From Lyngbya sp. HA4199-MV5 (lineage in GTDB: Bacteria > Cyanobacteriota > Cyanobacteriia > Leptolyngbyales > Leptolyngbyaceae): DNA of 64,000 nucleotides. Below are positions 9,096 through 18,978 of this stretch, piece after piece. The stretch is taken from contig JAHHHL010000021.1 of NCBI GenBank assembly GCA_019359375.1, positions 1 to 64,000 on the forward strand. The letters run 5' to 3'. A model generated the notes under the pieces. It was not told the origin of the DNA. It was given only the letters and a program-made list of their open reading frames with translations, and ran no database searches. The position numbers were made by a program, and so were the translations under genes. Each line of letters opens with the position of its first letter. The stretch's first letter is position 1.

Positions 9096-10670
9096 ATGTC
9101 ACACCTACCCTTTCCCAATGGCTGGCAACCACTCGCTGCCGCTTTACTCTTTGGCAGTGTGCTATCAGCAACGACCGTTCAAGCAGCACCTTCAGAAGCG
9201 GGTGCTGCGGCAACCAGTATCCGACTACAAAATTCAGCCTCTTACCAGTACGACGCAATTAACTTGCCTCTATGCGATCCGCAGACGGGGAGTAGCCAGA
9301 ATTGTGGGTTGACGCAACCTGTGCAAATCCTGAACGTGACGAACCAAATTGGGAGCACGTTTAGCCCAAAGCTGGTTGACCCGCTGGGGCGGATTGTGGG
9401 CTGTGCTGGAGAAGCGTTGAGCGATTACAACGGCTTTAGCATGGCACTGTATGAATCGGATGCAGCAGACCCGACTGGTGTAAACCTGGGGCGGTTGGTC
9501 TCACTGACTCCAACAGAAGTCCCGGATGTATCAGGAAACGGAATTGCTGAAGGTCGATCGCCCAATACCTCAAACAGCAATCCCTTCTCGTTGACCAACA
9601 GCGATCGCGGCGTTTACAACTTCATGCTGGATGTGGGGAAAGGACAACTAAACCAGGGACGGTCTTACGTCTTAGTCATCAACCCGCCCCGCAACTCCAT
9701 TTACGCGCAACGCCGATTTCGCCTAACGATTGGGGCACGCAATGGCAATCAGGTGTCTTATACGGCAACGGCGATCGACGGCAAACCGATTAGCAGTGGC
9801 AATAACAACACCTCTATTACCGACAGCATCACCATTCAAGACGCAGAGCAGAACAGCCTGGTGATTGCTGCCCTCAGTTTTGGAGCTGGGATTTGTCAGG
9901 CGCAAGAGATTCAAATTATTAAAACGGGCGATCGGGCTACCGCAGAACCGGGTGATACGGTCATCTACCGCCTCCTCATCCGCAACCTTGCCAGCGCTGA
10001 AATCAATAATTTAACTGTTACTGACGTACTGCCATTGGGTTTCCGCTTTCTACCCAAATCTGTGCGAGGGGATTTTCGCGGATCGGCTGTGCCCATTACA
10101 ACGACCCAAAACGGCTCTACCGTCACCTTTAGCGTTGGTACCGCTCTACCTCAGGGCGCAACTGACCCCAGTGCGGTGTTGAACATTGCCTATGCGGCTG
10201 TCGTGACACCCGATGCCGTGCGTGGGAAAGGGCGCAATAGCGCGATCGTCCTGGGACAGCGAGCTGATAACGGGTTTGCAGTGAAAGATGGACCAGCCGT
10301 GCATCAGCTTCGGCTTCGGTCAGGCATCATCACGGATTGCGGCACCATCCTTGGTCGTGTCTTTATCGATAAAAACTTCGATGGTGAACAGCAGCCTGGA
10401 GAACCAGGAGTGCCGAACGCCGTTGTCTTCATGGATGACGGGAACCGTATTACCACCGATGTGAATGGTCTGTATTCTGTCGCCAATGTGCTGCCAGGGT
10501 ACCGCACGGGTGTCCTCGATTTAAGCAGCATTCCAGGGTACACCCTGGCTCCCAATCTTTACTTTAGTGAACGTAATAGCCAGTCTCGCCTGGTGCATCT
10601 AGAACCAAGCGGGATGGTGCGGATGAATTTTGCGATCACGCCTTCATTCCGGGAACGGGCAAAACCATGA
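9096..10670 (+). CDS. Secreted DUF11 and SdrD B-like domain protein
   Basis: About 524 residues from the ATG at 9096 (an in-frame TTG lies at 9081). The N-terminus is a signal peptide ending near VQAAPSEA. Residues around 275-390 are a DUF11 domain (QIIKTGDRATAEPGDTVIYR, then NNLTVTDVLPLGF). Residues around 420-500 are an SdrD B-like or carboxypeptidase-regulatory fold: GRVFIDKNFDGEQQPGEPG, GVPNAVVFMDDG and TTDVNGLYSVANVLPGYR. Its stop overlaps the start of the next gene (ATGA), so it is translationally coupled to the barrel protein. The product is probably exported with or through that partner. Confidence 0.78.
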   Translation: MSHLPFPNGWQPLAAALLFGSVLSATTVQAAPSEAGAAATSIRLQNSASYQYDAINLPLCDPQTGSSQNCGLTQPVQILNVTNQIGSTFSPKLVDPLGRIVGCAGEALSDYNGFSMALYESDAADPTGVNLGRLVSLTPTEVPDVSGNGIAEGRSPNTSNSNPFSLTNSDRGVYNFMLDVGKGQLNQGRSYVLVINPPRNSIYAQRRFRLTIGARNGNQVSYTATAIDGKPISSGNNNTSITDSITIQDAEQNSLVIAALSFGAGICQAQEIQIIKTGDRATAEPGDTVIYRLLIRNLASAEINNLTVTDVLPLGFRFLPKSVRGDFRGSAVPITTTQNGSTVTFSVGTALPQGATDPSAVLNIAYAAVVTPDAVRGKGRNSAIVLGQRADNGFAVKDGPAVHQLRLRSGIITDCGTILGRVFIDKNFDGEQQPGEPGVPNAVVFMDDGNRITTDVNGLYSVANVLPGYRTGVLDLSSIPGYTLAPNLYFSERNSQSRLVHLEPSGMVRMNFAITPSFRERAKP

Positions 10671-13600
10671 AATCGCAGAAACGTCACCTGAATGCCTCCT
10701 TGCTGGGGCTATCGCTCACAACTGAACTGCTGCTGCTATCCTGCCTCAAACCTCAAGCGATTGCAGCCACGCCTACTTTAAATGTGCCAGTCGTCAACGT
10801 TGCTCAAACGGTTACAGCAGAAAAGCTAGCCAGTGAGCCTGCAACGTCTACACCATCCGCTGTACCGAGTTCAAGCGTTCAACAAGCACCGATCGCCGCT
10901 CCTGAAGCGGTTCCATCAGCCCCAACGCTGGCACCCTCTCCGATCGCCCCTCCTGAAACTACTCCCCCCAATCCCACCCTTCAATCCCCTGCCTCCCCTG
11001 CCGCCTCTGCTTCTCCTTCGTCTGCTCCCCTGGCTCCCAATGAAATCCGTATCCTGCTACCGACAGCGCAGACGGTTCTAGATATCCCTGCTGCGACGGT
11101 GATTTTGCAATACACCCAGGGTAGTCAGGTAGATCTCCAGGTAAACGGTACGAAGGTCTCTGACAGCCTGATTGGGCGTACAGAAACGGACAAAACAACC
11201 GGAATTGTGACGCAGGTTTGGTACGGCGTTGCGTTGAAGGAAGGCGAAAATACGCTCACGGCACAGAGTGTCAATAACGGCGTTGCAGGCGCACTGGCAA
11301 CAGTGCAAGTACAGGTGCGCGGTGACGTGCAGCAAATGGCGCTCAGCACAGTCGAGACAAGAATTCCGGCGGATGGACGATCGACCGCCACCCTTCAAGG
11401 GCAATTGCTGGACAGCAAGGGCAACCGCTCCAGCCGAGACACGATCGTCACGCTGACCACCTCTGAAGGTGAATTTGTGGGCGCAGATGTCAGCCCTGAT
11501 TTGCCGGGATTCCAGGTGAAGGCGGTTCAGGGGCAGTTTACCGCGTCGTTGCGTTCTAGCTTGAATGCCAGAACAGTAAACATTCGCGCTGTAGCAGGCT
11601 CTCTGGAAGCATTTACCCAGCTTTTGTTTGAAACAAATTTGCGCCCCTCGATCGCCACAGGAGTCATTGATATTCGCTTTGGCAAACGGGGCACCAACTT
11701 CTACGATAGCTTTCGAGATTTTCTACCTGCCGATCGCGACAACCGTTACAAGTTTGATGTGCGGGGTGCGGTCTTTGCCACCGGCAAAATTGGCGAATGG
11801 CTATTCACGGGAGCTTACAACAGCCATCGCAATCTGAACCAAACGTGCGATGGCACCACGAGCTTGTTCCGCAATACCCAGTCTTGTGACCAGGTTTATC
11901 CCACCTATGGCGACAGCTCTCAGTCTACCGTGCTGGCTCCGTCTACCGATAGCCTGTATTTGCGTGTAGAGCGAACGTCGCCGATTCTTGGCGCGGGCAT
12001 TGACTATGCCATGTGGGGCGACTACAACACGGAGGAGTTTGCGCGACGATCGCAGGAGTTTACTGCCATTACCCGCCAACTCCACGGTTTAAAGGTCAAC
12101 TACAACCTTGGCAACCTGCAACTGACTGGGTTTTATGGCAATAACGTCCAGGGCTTTCAGCGAGACACGATCGCCCCTGACGGCACTAGCGGCTACTACT
12201 TTGTCTCTCGGCGCTTGCTCGTGGAAGGCAGCGAAAACGTCTTCCTGGAACTCGAAGAACTCACCCGTCCTGGCACAGTTATTGATCGCAAAACGCTCAA
12301 CCGGGGCACCGATTACGACATTGACTACGATCGCGGCACATTGCTGTTCCGCCAGCCCATTCTGCGTACCGACATTGGCACTGATGGTGAAACCCTGGTG
12401 CGTCGAATTGTTGTCACCTACCAGTACGATACGCCGGGTTCCAATAACAGCATTTATGCAGGACGGGCAGTCTATCATCTGTCGCGAGAACAGAATCGGG
12501 AAAGCTGGATCGGAGCTACCTACCTCAAAGAAGACCAGGGCAACCGCGATTTTGAACTTTATGGCGCTGATGCTCTGATTTCTCTGGGTTCTAATGGGCG
12601 ATTGATTGCAGAATACGCCCACTCCAGCAACCTTTCAGACACGCTGGGTCAAGTGAGTGGTGCTGCCTACCGGGCAGAACTGGAAGGAGAGATTGCAAAT
12701 GGTATTCATGGGCGTGCCTACTTTCGCTCGGCTGAAACGGGCTTTGCTAATAACGCCACGATAAGCTTTGTGCCGGGTCAAACCCGCTACGGTGCTCAGG
12801 TTACTGCCAAGCTTTCTCCCATTACAGCCCTTCGCTTTCAGTATGACCGTGAAGACAACAAAGGCATTGCCCCGCGCCCGATCAATACGCTGGAAGATTT
12901 ACTCACACCCCGGTTAGCAGCGGTTCCTGGTTCCAGGGTAGACAACTCACTCACTACCATTTCTGCTGGAGTGGTGCAAAAGCTTGGCTCAGCAGAACTA
13001 GCCGTTGACTGGTTCCACCGCGATCGCGCTGATCGTATGAACTCTGCGTTCAACACCACGTCTGACCAGGTGCGATCGCGCCTCACGGTCCCCCTTAACA
13101 CGCGCCTTACCTTCCTGGCACAAAACGAGACCACCCTTTCGTCTCAGACTGATGCGATTTATAACGATCGCACGCTGCTGGCGTTGAACTGGCAGGCAAT
13201 GCCCGGTATCAACATCCAGTTGGCGCAACAGTTCTACACGCGAGGACAGTTTGCCGGACAGTCTATTACCAGCTTGGGCGTTGCTGGAGACTACAAGCTT
13301 GGAGCCAATACCACCCTGAGCGGACGACTCTCATTGCTCAGAAATGCTGATGAGATGACCATGTACGGAACAGCGGGCATCAGTCATCAGATCATTCTGG
13401 CACCCGGTCTAAAAATGGATCTGGCGTATGAGCATGTGTTTGGCAACTTTTTGGGTAGAACGGCTGCCGGAAGCCAATTTGCCCAACCGTTTGCACCTGG
13501 GCAGTCAGGTGCTTCAGTCGGGCTGCAATCGGGCGATACCTATAGCGTAGGCATCGCTTACACCGATAATCCTGCATTCCAGGCGAGTGCTCGCTTTGAA

Positions 13601-14464
13601 CACCGCACCTCTTCTGAAGGGAGCAACACGGTCATTTCTGCCGCCGCTTTAGGCAAAATCTCGCCCTCTTTAACGGCATTATTGCGCTTCCAGCAGGCTA
13701 GCGCTGCGAACCAGAAGCTAGCGGGGCTGGGCGACACCGCTACGTTAAAACTGGGCCTGGCATACCGCGACCCGAACGACGATAAGTTCAACGCCCTGCT
13801 CCGTTACGAGTATCGCAAGAATCCCTCGACCATTCCTGAAACGATTCTGTTTGGCACGGGCACCGGATCGGTCGATCATGTTCTGGCAGCGGAGGTCATC
13901 TATGCCCCCAACTGGCGCTGGGAGTTCTACGGCAAATTTGCACTACGCAGCAGCACATCCTATCTCGCAAATGATTTCGTCAATTCGGGGCTGGTGACGC
14001 TGGGGCAGGCACGCGCCACGTACCGCCTTGGCTATCAGTGGGATCTGGTCGGTGAAGCACGCTGGATCAATCAGCCTGGAGTCGGCTACAGCGAAACGGG
14101 TTTGGTGGCAGAGGTGGGCTATTATCTGACCCCCAATTTACGGTTGGCGGCGGGCTACATGTTTGGCAGAGTGGGCGATCGCGACTTTGATGGCAACTCC
14201 CGCTCTGCGGGTGGTCCCTACTTGGGCATCACCATCAAACTCAACGAACTCTTTAACGGCTTTGGTCAACAGCGCATCCCCAAACCTCAAAATTCCCCTG
14301 ATCAGACTGCTACCAACGCTCCCACTCCCGAAACCCAACCGACTGTTGCTACTACTAGCCCGCTCGCTCCCCCCTCCCTGGATACGCCCCCTTCTCCACT
14401 CTCTCCTCCTCAAGTTCCCATTCCCGGTACAGTGCCTTCCTCTGCAACGCTTCTGAATCAATAA
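10667..14464 (+). CDS. Predicted outer-membrane beta-barrel protein with Ig-like domain
   Basis: 1265 residues. An export signal ends near AIAA; an LLSC sequence inside it could be a weak lipobox. A Pro/Ser/Ala-rich linker (about 55-125) leads to beta-rich Ig/invasin-like modules (about 130-325; ETRIPADGRSTATLQGQLLDSKGNR is a typical Big_1 strand pattern). From about 330 on there is a long succession of amphipathic strands with aromatic ends, for example RFGKRGTNFYDSF and LRFQYDREDN, as in large outer-membrane barrels. A second Pro-rich tail begins near residue 1205. No TonB box or plug was recognised. It is coupled to the preceding DUF11 gene by a 4-base overlap. Inferred role: anchor or export pore for the surface proteins. 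Confidence 0.7.
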   Translation: MKSQKRHLNASLLGLSLTTELLLLSCLKPQAIAATPTLNVPVVNVAQTVTAEKLASEPATSTPSAVPSSSVQQAPIAAPEAVPSAPTLAPSPIAPPETTPPNPTLQSPASPAASASPSSAPLAPNEIRILLPTAQTVLDIPAATVILQYTQGSQVDLQVNGTKVSDSLIGRTETDKTTGIVTQVWYGVALKEGENTLTAQSVNNGVAGALATVQVQVRGDVQQMALSTVETRIPADGRSTATLQGQLLDSKGNRSSRDTIVTLTTSEGEFVGADVSPDLPGFQVKAVQGQFTASLRSSLNARTVNIRAVAGSLEAFTQLLFETNLRPSIATGVIDIRFGKRGTNFYDSFRDFLPADRDNRYKFDVRGAVFATGKIGEWLFTGAYNSHRNLNQTCDGTTSLFRNTQSCDQVYPTYGDSSQSTVLAPSTDSLYLRVERTSPILGAGIDYAMWGDYNTEEFARRSQEFTAITRQLHGLKVNYNLGNLQLTGFYGNNVQGFQRDTIAPDGTSGYYFVSRRLLVEGSENVFLELEELTRPGTVIDRKTLNRGTDYDIDYDRGTLLFRQPILRTDIGTDGETLVRRIVVTYQYDTPGSNNSIYAGRAVYHLSREQNRESWIGATYLKEDQGNRDFELYGADALISLGSNGRLIAEYAHSSNLSDTLGQVSGAAYRAELEGEIANGIHGRAYFRSAETGFANNATISFVPGQTRYGAQVTAKLSPITALRFQYDREDNKGIAPRPINTLEDLLTPRLAAVPGSRVDNSLTTISAGVVQKLGSAELAVDWFHRDRADRMNSAFNTTSDQVRSRLTVPLNTRLTFLAQNETTLSSQTDAIYNDRTLLALNWQAMPGINIQLAQQFYTRGQFAGQSITSLGVAGDYKLGANTTLSGRLSLLRNADEMTMYGTAGISHQIILAPGLKMDLAYEHVFGNFLGRTAAGSQFAQPFAPGQSGASVGLQSGDTYSVGIAYTDNPAFQASARFEHRTSSEGSNTVISAAALGKISPSLTALLRFQQASAANQKLAGLGDTATLKLGLAYRDPNDDKFNALLRYEYRKNPSTIPETILFGTGTGSVDHVLAAEVIYAPNWRWEFYGKFALRSSTSYLANDFVNSGLVTLGQARATYRLGYQWDLVGEARWINQPGVGYSETGLVAEVGYYLTPNLRLAAGYMFGRVGDRDFDGNSRSAGGPYLGITIKLNELFNGFGQQRIPKPQNSPDQTATNAPTPETQPTVATTSPLAPPSLDTPPSPLSPPQVPIPGTVPSSATLLNQ

Positions 14465-14603
14465 GGTTGCTATCTGGACGCTGCGACATTAACTGCGATC
14501 GCAACTCAAATTCAATCAATCCGTTGAGCCAACGAGCATCCAGTTGGGAAAACTACCAGCACTAACGACTTTAAAAGCCCTCTCAATTGCCTAGTAACTA
14601 ACC

Positions 14604-17600
14604 ATGAAAGCTAAAAGATCAAAAGCGACCAACCAACTTGCCCGGAAACGGATTCCAGGCAAAGGACGCTCCCTGTGTACTTCTGCATTGATAGTTAGTG
14701 CTGCTATTGGCATTGGCGTGACAGTCAACCCAGAGCGCAGTTGGGCGGGGGCGTGTGCCGGGGTGTACTCGACTAGAAATGGTACAGGTACTACAGCTTT
14801 TGTTGGTTACTTCAATAGGCTTACAAACAGCTATGTAGATGTTGTTACCTACAATGGCGGTAACAATATTAATGCAATCGCCACGCAGCCATCAACGGGT
14901 AATGTGTTTTTTGTAAATCGCGCTACAAGACAAGTCGTTGTTTATAACGTCAATACAGAAAGCCTGACGACTCTAACAGGAACTCTTCCTAACATCTCCG
15001 CAACTATTGTTGGTGCTACCTTTCTTCCCAATGGGAGGTTGTACGTTTACTATAATGATAAAACATTAATTGAGGTTAACCCTGCTACAGGTAGCCAGAT
15101 AGGCTCTACAATCACGATCAGCGGTATTCCCGGAGGCTCCAGTGGTACTACAAATGGAGATCTTGCGGTCGGTACCGATGGCACACTTTATGCACTGGGA
15201 GATACCAGTGCCAGCACGTCTCAGTTTTACTCAATTACGATTTCTGGTACGACCGCGACCGCAACTCCAGTAAATGGCAATAACAATATTTCAGGAGTGA
15301 ACGCAGCTAATGGTCTGGCGATCGATCCGTTGAACGGTAAAGTTTATATCAGTTCCGGCACAGGAACGTATGAGTTGAACCCCACAACAAAAGTCGCCAC
15401 GCAACTGACCACTGTTGCCACAATAACCGACTTGGCTGCTTGCGGTTCCCCAACACCAGATTTGCCGACCATTACAAAGGCATTTAGCCCGACCAATGTA
15501 AGTGGGACACCCGCAACCAGTACCCTGACCCTGACGCTGGGCAACACCAATACCGTTCCCATCTATACGCTGCAAACTTTAACGGATACGTTGCCGTCTG
15601 GATTAGTCGTGAGTAGCCCGAACGGATTGGGGGGTAGTTGTACCGCGATCGCCGGAAACACCGTCACCGCAGCCGCTGGAAGTGGTTCCATCAGCTTCAA
15701 TAGTGGCTTCAAAATCCCGGCAGGTGGTTGCACCGTGACGGTGAATGTCACAACGAATAGTGCGGGGAGTTATGTCAACAACATTCCAGCAGGAGACTTA
15801 AAAACGTTTGCAGGTGACAACGCTACGGCGACTAGCTCCACACTGACCGTTACAACTCCGCCTGTCACCGTGAGTGGTACGGTGTTTAGCGATGCAGATG
15901 GCAGTATTACCATCAACGGTAGCGATGCAGGCACCAATGCGGGGTCAGCTAATCTCACGGTTTATGCCGTTGATACCGCTGGCAATGTGGTGGCTAAAGC
16001 GACGGTAGCGGCGAATGGCACTTACAGCCTCACGACCGTCCCAGCTAATGCCAATGTAACGCTGCGACTGTCCAACAACTCCACGGTAGCCGTGGGAGCC
16101 ACTGCCCCCGCCGCACCCAGCCTGCCTGCGAACTGGGTCAACACAGGCGAAAACAAAAATGGCACCACGGAAACTATCACTCCCGGTGACATTGCCGTTA
16201 CCACGACCACGACCAACATCACGAATCAAAATTTTGGGATTGAGCAACGTCCCACTGCTGTGGGTGGCACAGCGACCAGTCAAACCAACCCAGGCGGCAC
16301 AAATACCGTTACTGTTGCTTCAACGCTCTTCACTGGGTCTACCGACCCGGATGGTACGGTGGCATCCTACAGAATAACGGCGTTCCCCAGCAATGCCACC
16401 AGCATTAGGATTAATGGCACCAACTACACGTCGGCATCGTTTCCGGGTGCGGGTGTGACCGTCACTACTGCCCAGTTAGCGGGGATGCTCGTCGATCCCA
16501 TTGATGGTGCTGTGACAGTCGGCATTCCCTTCCAGGCGATCGATAATGCAGGTCAACCGTCCAGCAACACCGCCACCGCCAGTTTACCCTTTTCTGCTGC
16601 CGCCGCTCCTGTTACCGTCAGTGGCAGGGTCTTTAGCGATGCCGATGCAGACGTGACCATCAACGGCAGCGATGCAGGCACCAATGCCGGATCAACCAGC
16701 CTGACCATTTACGCTATCGATACAGCGGGTAATGTTATTGATAAAGCCACCGTTGCGGCTGATGGCACCTATACCTTTACCAACATTCCCCCAAATGCCA
16801 GTGTGAAGCTGCGGCTGTCTAACAATGCCACTGTGACGATCGGGGCACCCGCACCCGCTGCCCCCAGCATTCCAGCGGGTTGGTTCCATACGGGCGAAAA
16901 CCTGAATGGCACGATCGATGGCGCGATCGCCACATTGGGAGATATTGCCCTGACCACAACAACCGCCAATGTCACCAATCAAAACTTTGGAATTCGGCAA
17001 TCGTATACGATCGCGCCTGACCCTGCCCCTAACACCTGCAACCCTGACTACAGAACGGCTCTGAACACAGGCATTACGGCAGCGGGTGGACAGTTGGCAG
17101 TGGGAGCAAATGACCTGAACTGGACGGCTGAATGGCTTGCGGGTCCTGCTAGCGGACCGGGCACACCCTATGCGCCGCCGCGTCCGGTGGGTGTTATGCC
17201 TGCGGTGGTGGTGGGCAACCTTGCCCCTGGTGCCTGGGTAAATGAACCCGCCAATGCCCGCTGGATTAGCTATCCCTTCCGCCTGTCAGTAAACAGTAAT
17301 GGCGTTCATAATGATGCTGACTTGGATGGCACTACTCAGGAAGGGAATCCAAGTTTCTCTGGACCAGGCACCTCGGATGATGTGCGACTGAAATTTACCT
17401 CCTTCCTGACGTTGCCCAGTAATGCCAATACGGTCTCCATTTCCTTACCCGTTGGGGTGGCGGTTGATAACCAATTTGTCAGCATCAAGGTGAATGGGGT
17501 CGAAAATCTCGTACCCACTCCGGCGGCAAATCCCGTCGCGGTTGACTACGGCTCGTTCAAAAACGTTAACGTTACCAACGGCTGGCAGGTGGGGGTGAAC

Positions 17601-18965
17601 ACGATTGAAGTCATTGTCGATTCGGGTCCCGATCGCGTGGGTTTCCTCCTCGGCGTGCAAGCCACCTCGACGCAGGTTTGTAGTACACCTGTGACTATCA
17701 ATGGCACGGTGTTTAGCGATGCCGATGGCAGCATTACCATCAACGGTAGCGATGCAGGCACCAATGCCGGATCAGCTAATTTGACGGTTTATGCGATCGA
17801 TACCGCTGGCAAAGTCGTCGATAAAGCTACCGTTGCCGCCAATGGCACTTACAGCCTGGCCAACGTCCCAGGTAATGCCAGTGTGACGCTGCGACTGTCG
17901 AATGATGCCACCGTAGCCGTGGGAGCCACTGCCCCCGCCGCACCCAGTCTGCCTGCGAACTGGGTCAACACAGGCGAAAACAAAAATGGCACGACCGAAA
18001 CCACCACTCCTGGTGACATTGCCATTACGACCACCACGACCAACATTAGCAACCAAAACTTTGGGATTGAACAACTTCCCAATACAACGCCCATCAATGC
18101 AACGGCTCAAGCCAACCCAGGCGGCACCACGACTGTGCAGGTGCCAACCTTGGCGGGAACTGACCCCGAAGATGGGGCGTTGGGTAGCGGCAAGAGCTTC
18201 AAAATCGTTGCCCTGCCCACCAACGGCACCCTGACCTACAACAATGCAGCCGTGACAGCGGGACAAATCATCACCAACTATGACCCTACGCTCTTAAAAC
18301 TTGACCCGAATGATGGCACGATTACAGTTACTTTTTCGGTAGCCGCGATCGATGCCGCTGGCAAAGAAGACCCCACCCCCGCTACTGTATCGATGCCCTT
18401 TACAGGTGCAGGTGGAACTCCCCAAATTGTGTTGGTGAAACGCATCACAGCGAACAACGGTGCTGCCATTACCACCACTGTTGATGATCCGGGTTCTCCC
18501 AACGATAACGCCGCCAACTGGCCCAATCCCGTAGATGTCACCACAGGCATCAGCACCTATTTGAAAGGAGCAACTAACGGCGGCACCATCCGACCAGGAG
18601 ATGTGCTGGAATATACGATTTACTTCCTCTCCAATGGCGGAGCAGCGGCAACTAACATCAATCTGTGCGATCTGGTGCCGAGTAACAGCACCTTTATTCC
18701 CGACTCATTTAGCAGTTCCCCAGAGTCGGGGATCAACCTCACCATTGGTGCCACCACTACCAACCTGACCAACGTGCCAGATGTCGATGGTGGAGAGTTT
18801 TTTAACCCCGGTGCCACCCCTTCAATTGCGTGCTCTGCCACCAATACCAATGGAGCTGTAGTTGTAAATGTGGTTAAAAGTCCTGCTACCCTACCCAATG
18901 CCACTGCACCAGGAACACCGAGTAACTCCTATGGCTTCATTCGCTTTCGTGCCAGAGTGAATTAA
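14604..18965 (+). CDS. Giant repetitive secreted surface protein
   Basis: 1453 residues. The signal region contains a basic N-terminus and the hydrophobic stretch ALIVSAAIGIGVTV, with cleavage near WAGA. Next comes a propeller-like region (about 55-285, repeated NGxxFVN and YxxxG patterns, like DUF6923) and a DUF11-like region (about 290-420). Three copies of a ~130-residue module then begin (I/V)xGxVFSDADxxxTINGSDAG and end NQNFGI. A jelly-roll-like segment lies between copies 2 and 3. The C-terminal DUF11 domain ends in GFIRFRARVN. There is no anchor motif. The N-terminal modules resemble calcium-binding Sdr-type B folds. Likely a fibre, sheath or adhesin protein. Confidence 0.75.
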   Translation: MKAKRSKATNQLARKRIPGKGRSLCTSALIVSAAIGIGVTVNPERSWAGACAGVYSTRNGTGTTAFVGYFNRLTNSYVDVVTYNGGNNINAIATQPSTGNVFFVNRATRQVVVYNVNTESLTTLTGTLPNISATIVGATFLPNGRLYVYYNDKTLIEVNPATGSQIGSTITISGIPGGSSGTTNGDLAVGTDGTLYALGDTSASTSQFYSITISGTTATATPVNGNNNISGVNAANGLAIDPLNGKVYISSGTGTYELNPTTKVATQLTTVATITDLAACGSPTPDLPTITKAFSPTNVSGTPATSTLTLTLGNTNTVPIYTLQTLTDTLPSGLVVSSPNGLGGSCTAIAGNTVTAAAGSGSISFNSGFKIPAGGCTVTVNVTTNSAGSYVNNIPAGDLKTFAGDNATATSSTLTVTTPPVTVSGTVFSDADGSITINGSDAGTNAGSANLTVYAVDTAGNVVAKATVAANGTYSLTTVPANANVTLRLSNNSTVAVGATAPAAPSLPANWVNTGENKNGTTETITPGDIAVTTTTTNITNQNFGIEQRPTAVGGTATSQTNPGGTNTVTVASTLFTGSTDPDGTVASYRITAFPSNATSIRINGTNYTSASFPGAGVTVTTAQLAGMLVDPIDGAVTVGIPFQAIDNAGQPSSNTATASLPFSAAAAPVTVSGRVFSDADADVTINGSDAGTNAGSTSLTIYAIDTAGNVIDKATVAADGTYTFTNIPPNASVKLRLSNNATVTIGAPAPAAPSIPAGWFHTGENLNGTIDGAIATLGDIALTTTTANVTNQNFGIRQSYTIAPDPAPNTCNPDYRTALNTGITAAGGQLAVGANDLNWTAEWLAGPASGPGTPYAPPRPVGVMPAVVVGNLAPGAWVNEPANARWISYPFRLSVNSNGVHNDADLDGTTQEGNPSFSGPGTSDDVRLKFTSFLTLPSNANTVSISLPVGVAVDNQFVSIKVNGVENLVPTPAANPVAVDYGSFKNVNVTNGWQVGVNTIEVIVDSGPDRVGFLLGVQATSTQVCSTPVTINGTVFSDADGSITINGSDAGTNAGSANLTVYAIDTAGKVVDKATVAANGTYSLANVPGNASVTLRLSNDATVAVGATAPAAPSLPANWVNTGENKNGTTETTTPGDIAITTTTTNISNQNFGIEQLPNTTPINATAQANPGGTTTVQVPTLAGTDPEDGALGSGKSFKIVALPTNGTLTYNNAAVTAGQIITNYDPTLLKLDPNDGTITVTFSVAAIDAAGKEDPTPATVSMPFTGAGGTPQIVLVKRITANNGAAITTTVDDPGSPNDNAANWPNPVDVTTGISTYLKGATNGGTIRPGDVLEYTIYFLSNGGAAATNINLCDLVPSNSTFIPDSFSSSPESGINLTIGATTTNLTNVPDVDGGEFFNPGATPSIACSATNTNGAVVVNVVKSPATLPNATAPGTPSNSYGFIRFRARVN
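15864..16253 (+). repeat. Surface-protein module, copy 1
   Basis: First of three ~390-base in-frame repeats in the giant surface protein. It runs from VTVSGTVFSDADG to NQNFGIEQ. It is almost identical at DNA level to copy 3 over long stretches, which suggests recent duplication or gene conversion. Confidence 0.85.
16611..17000 (+). repeat. Surface-protein module, copy 2
   Basis: Second in-frame copy, the most diverged. It begins VTVSGRVFSDADADVTINGS and ends NQNFGIRQ, keeping the frame and the length of about 130 residues. Confidence 0.85.
17691..18076 (+). repeat. Surface-protein module, copy 3
   Basis: Third in-frame copy. It begins VTINGTVFSDADGSITINGS and ends NQNFGIEQL. It is closer to copy 1 than to copy 2 although copy 2 lies between them. 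Confidence 0.85.
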
Positions 18966-18978
18966 GCAAAAAAGTGAC

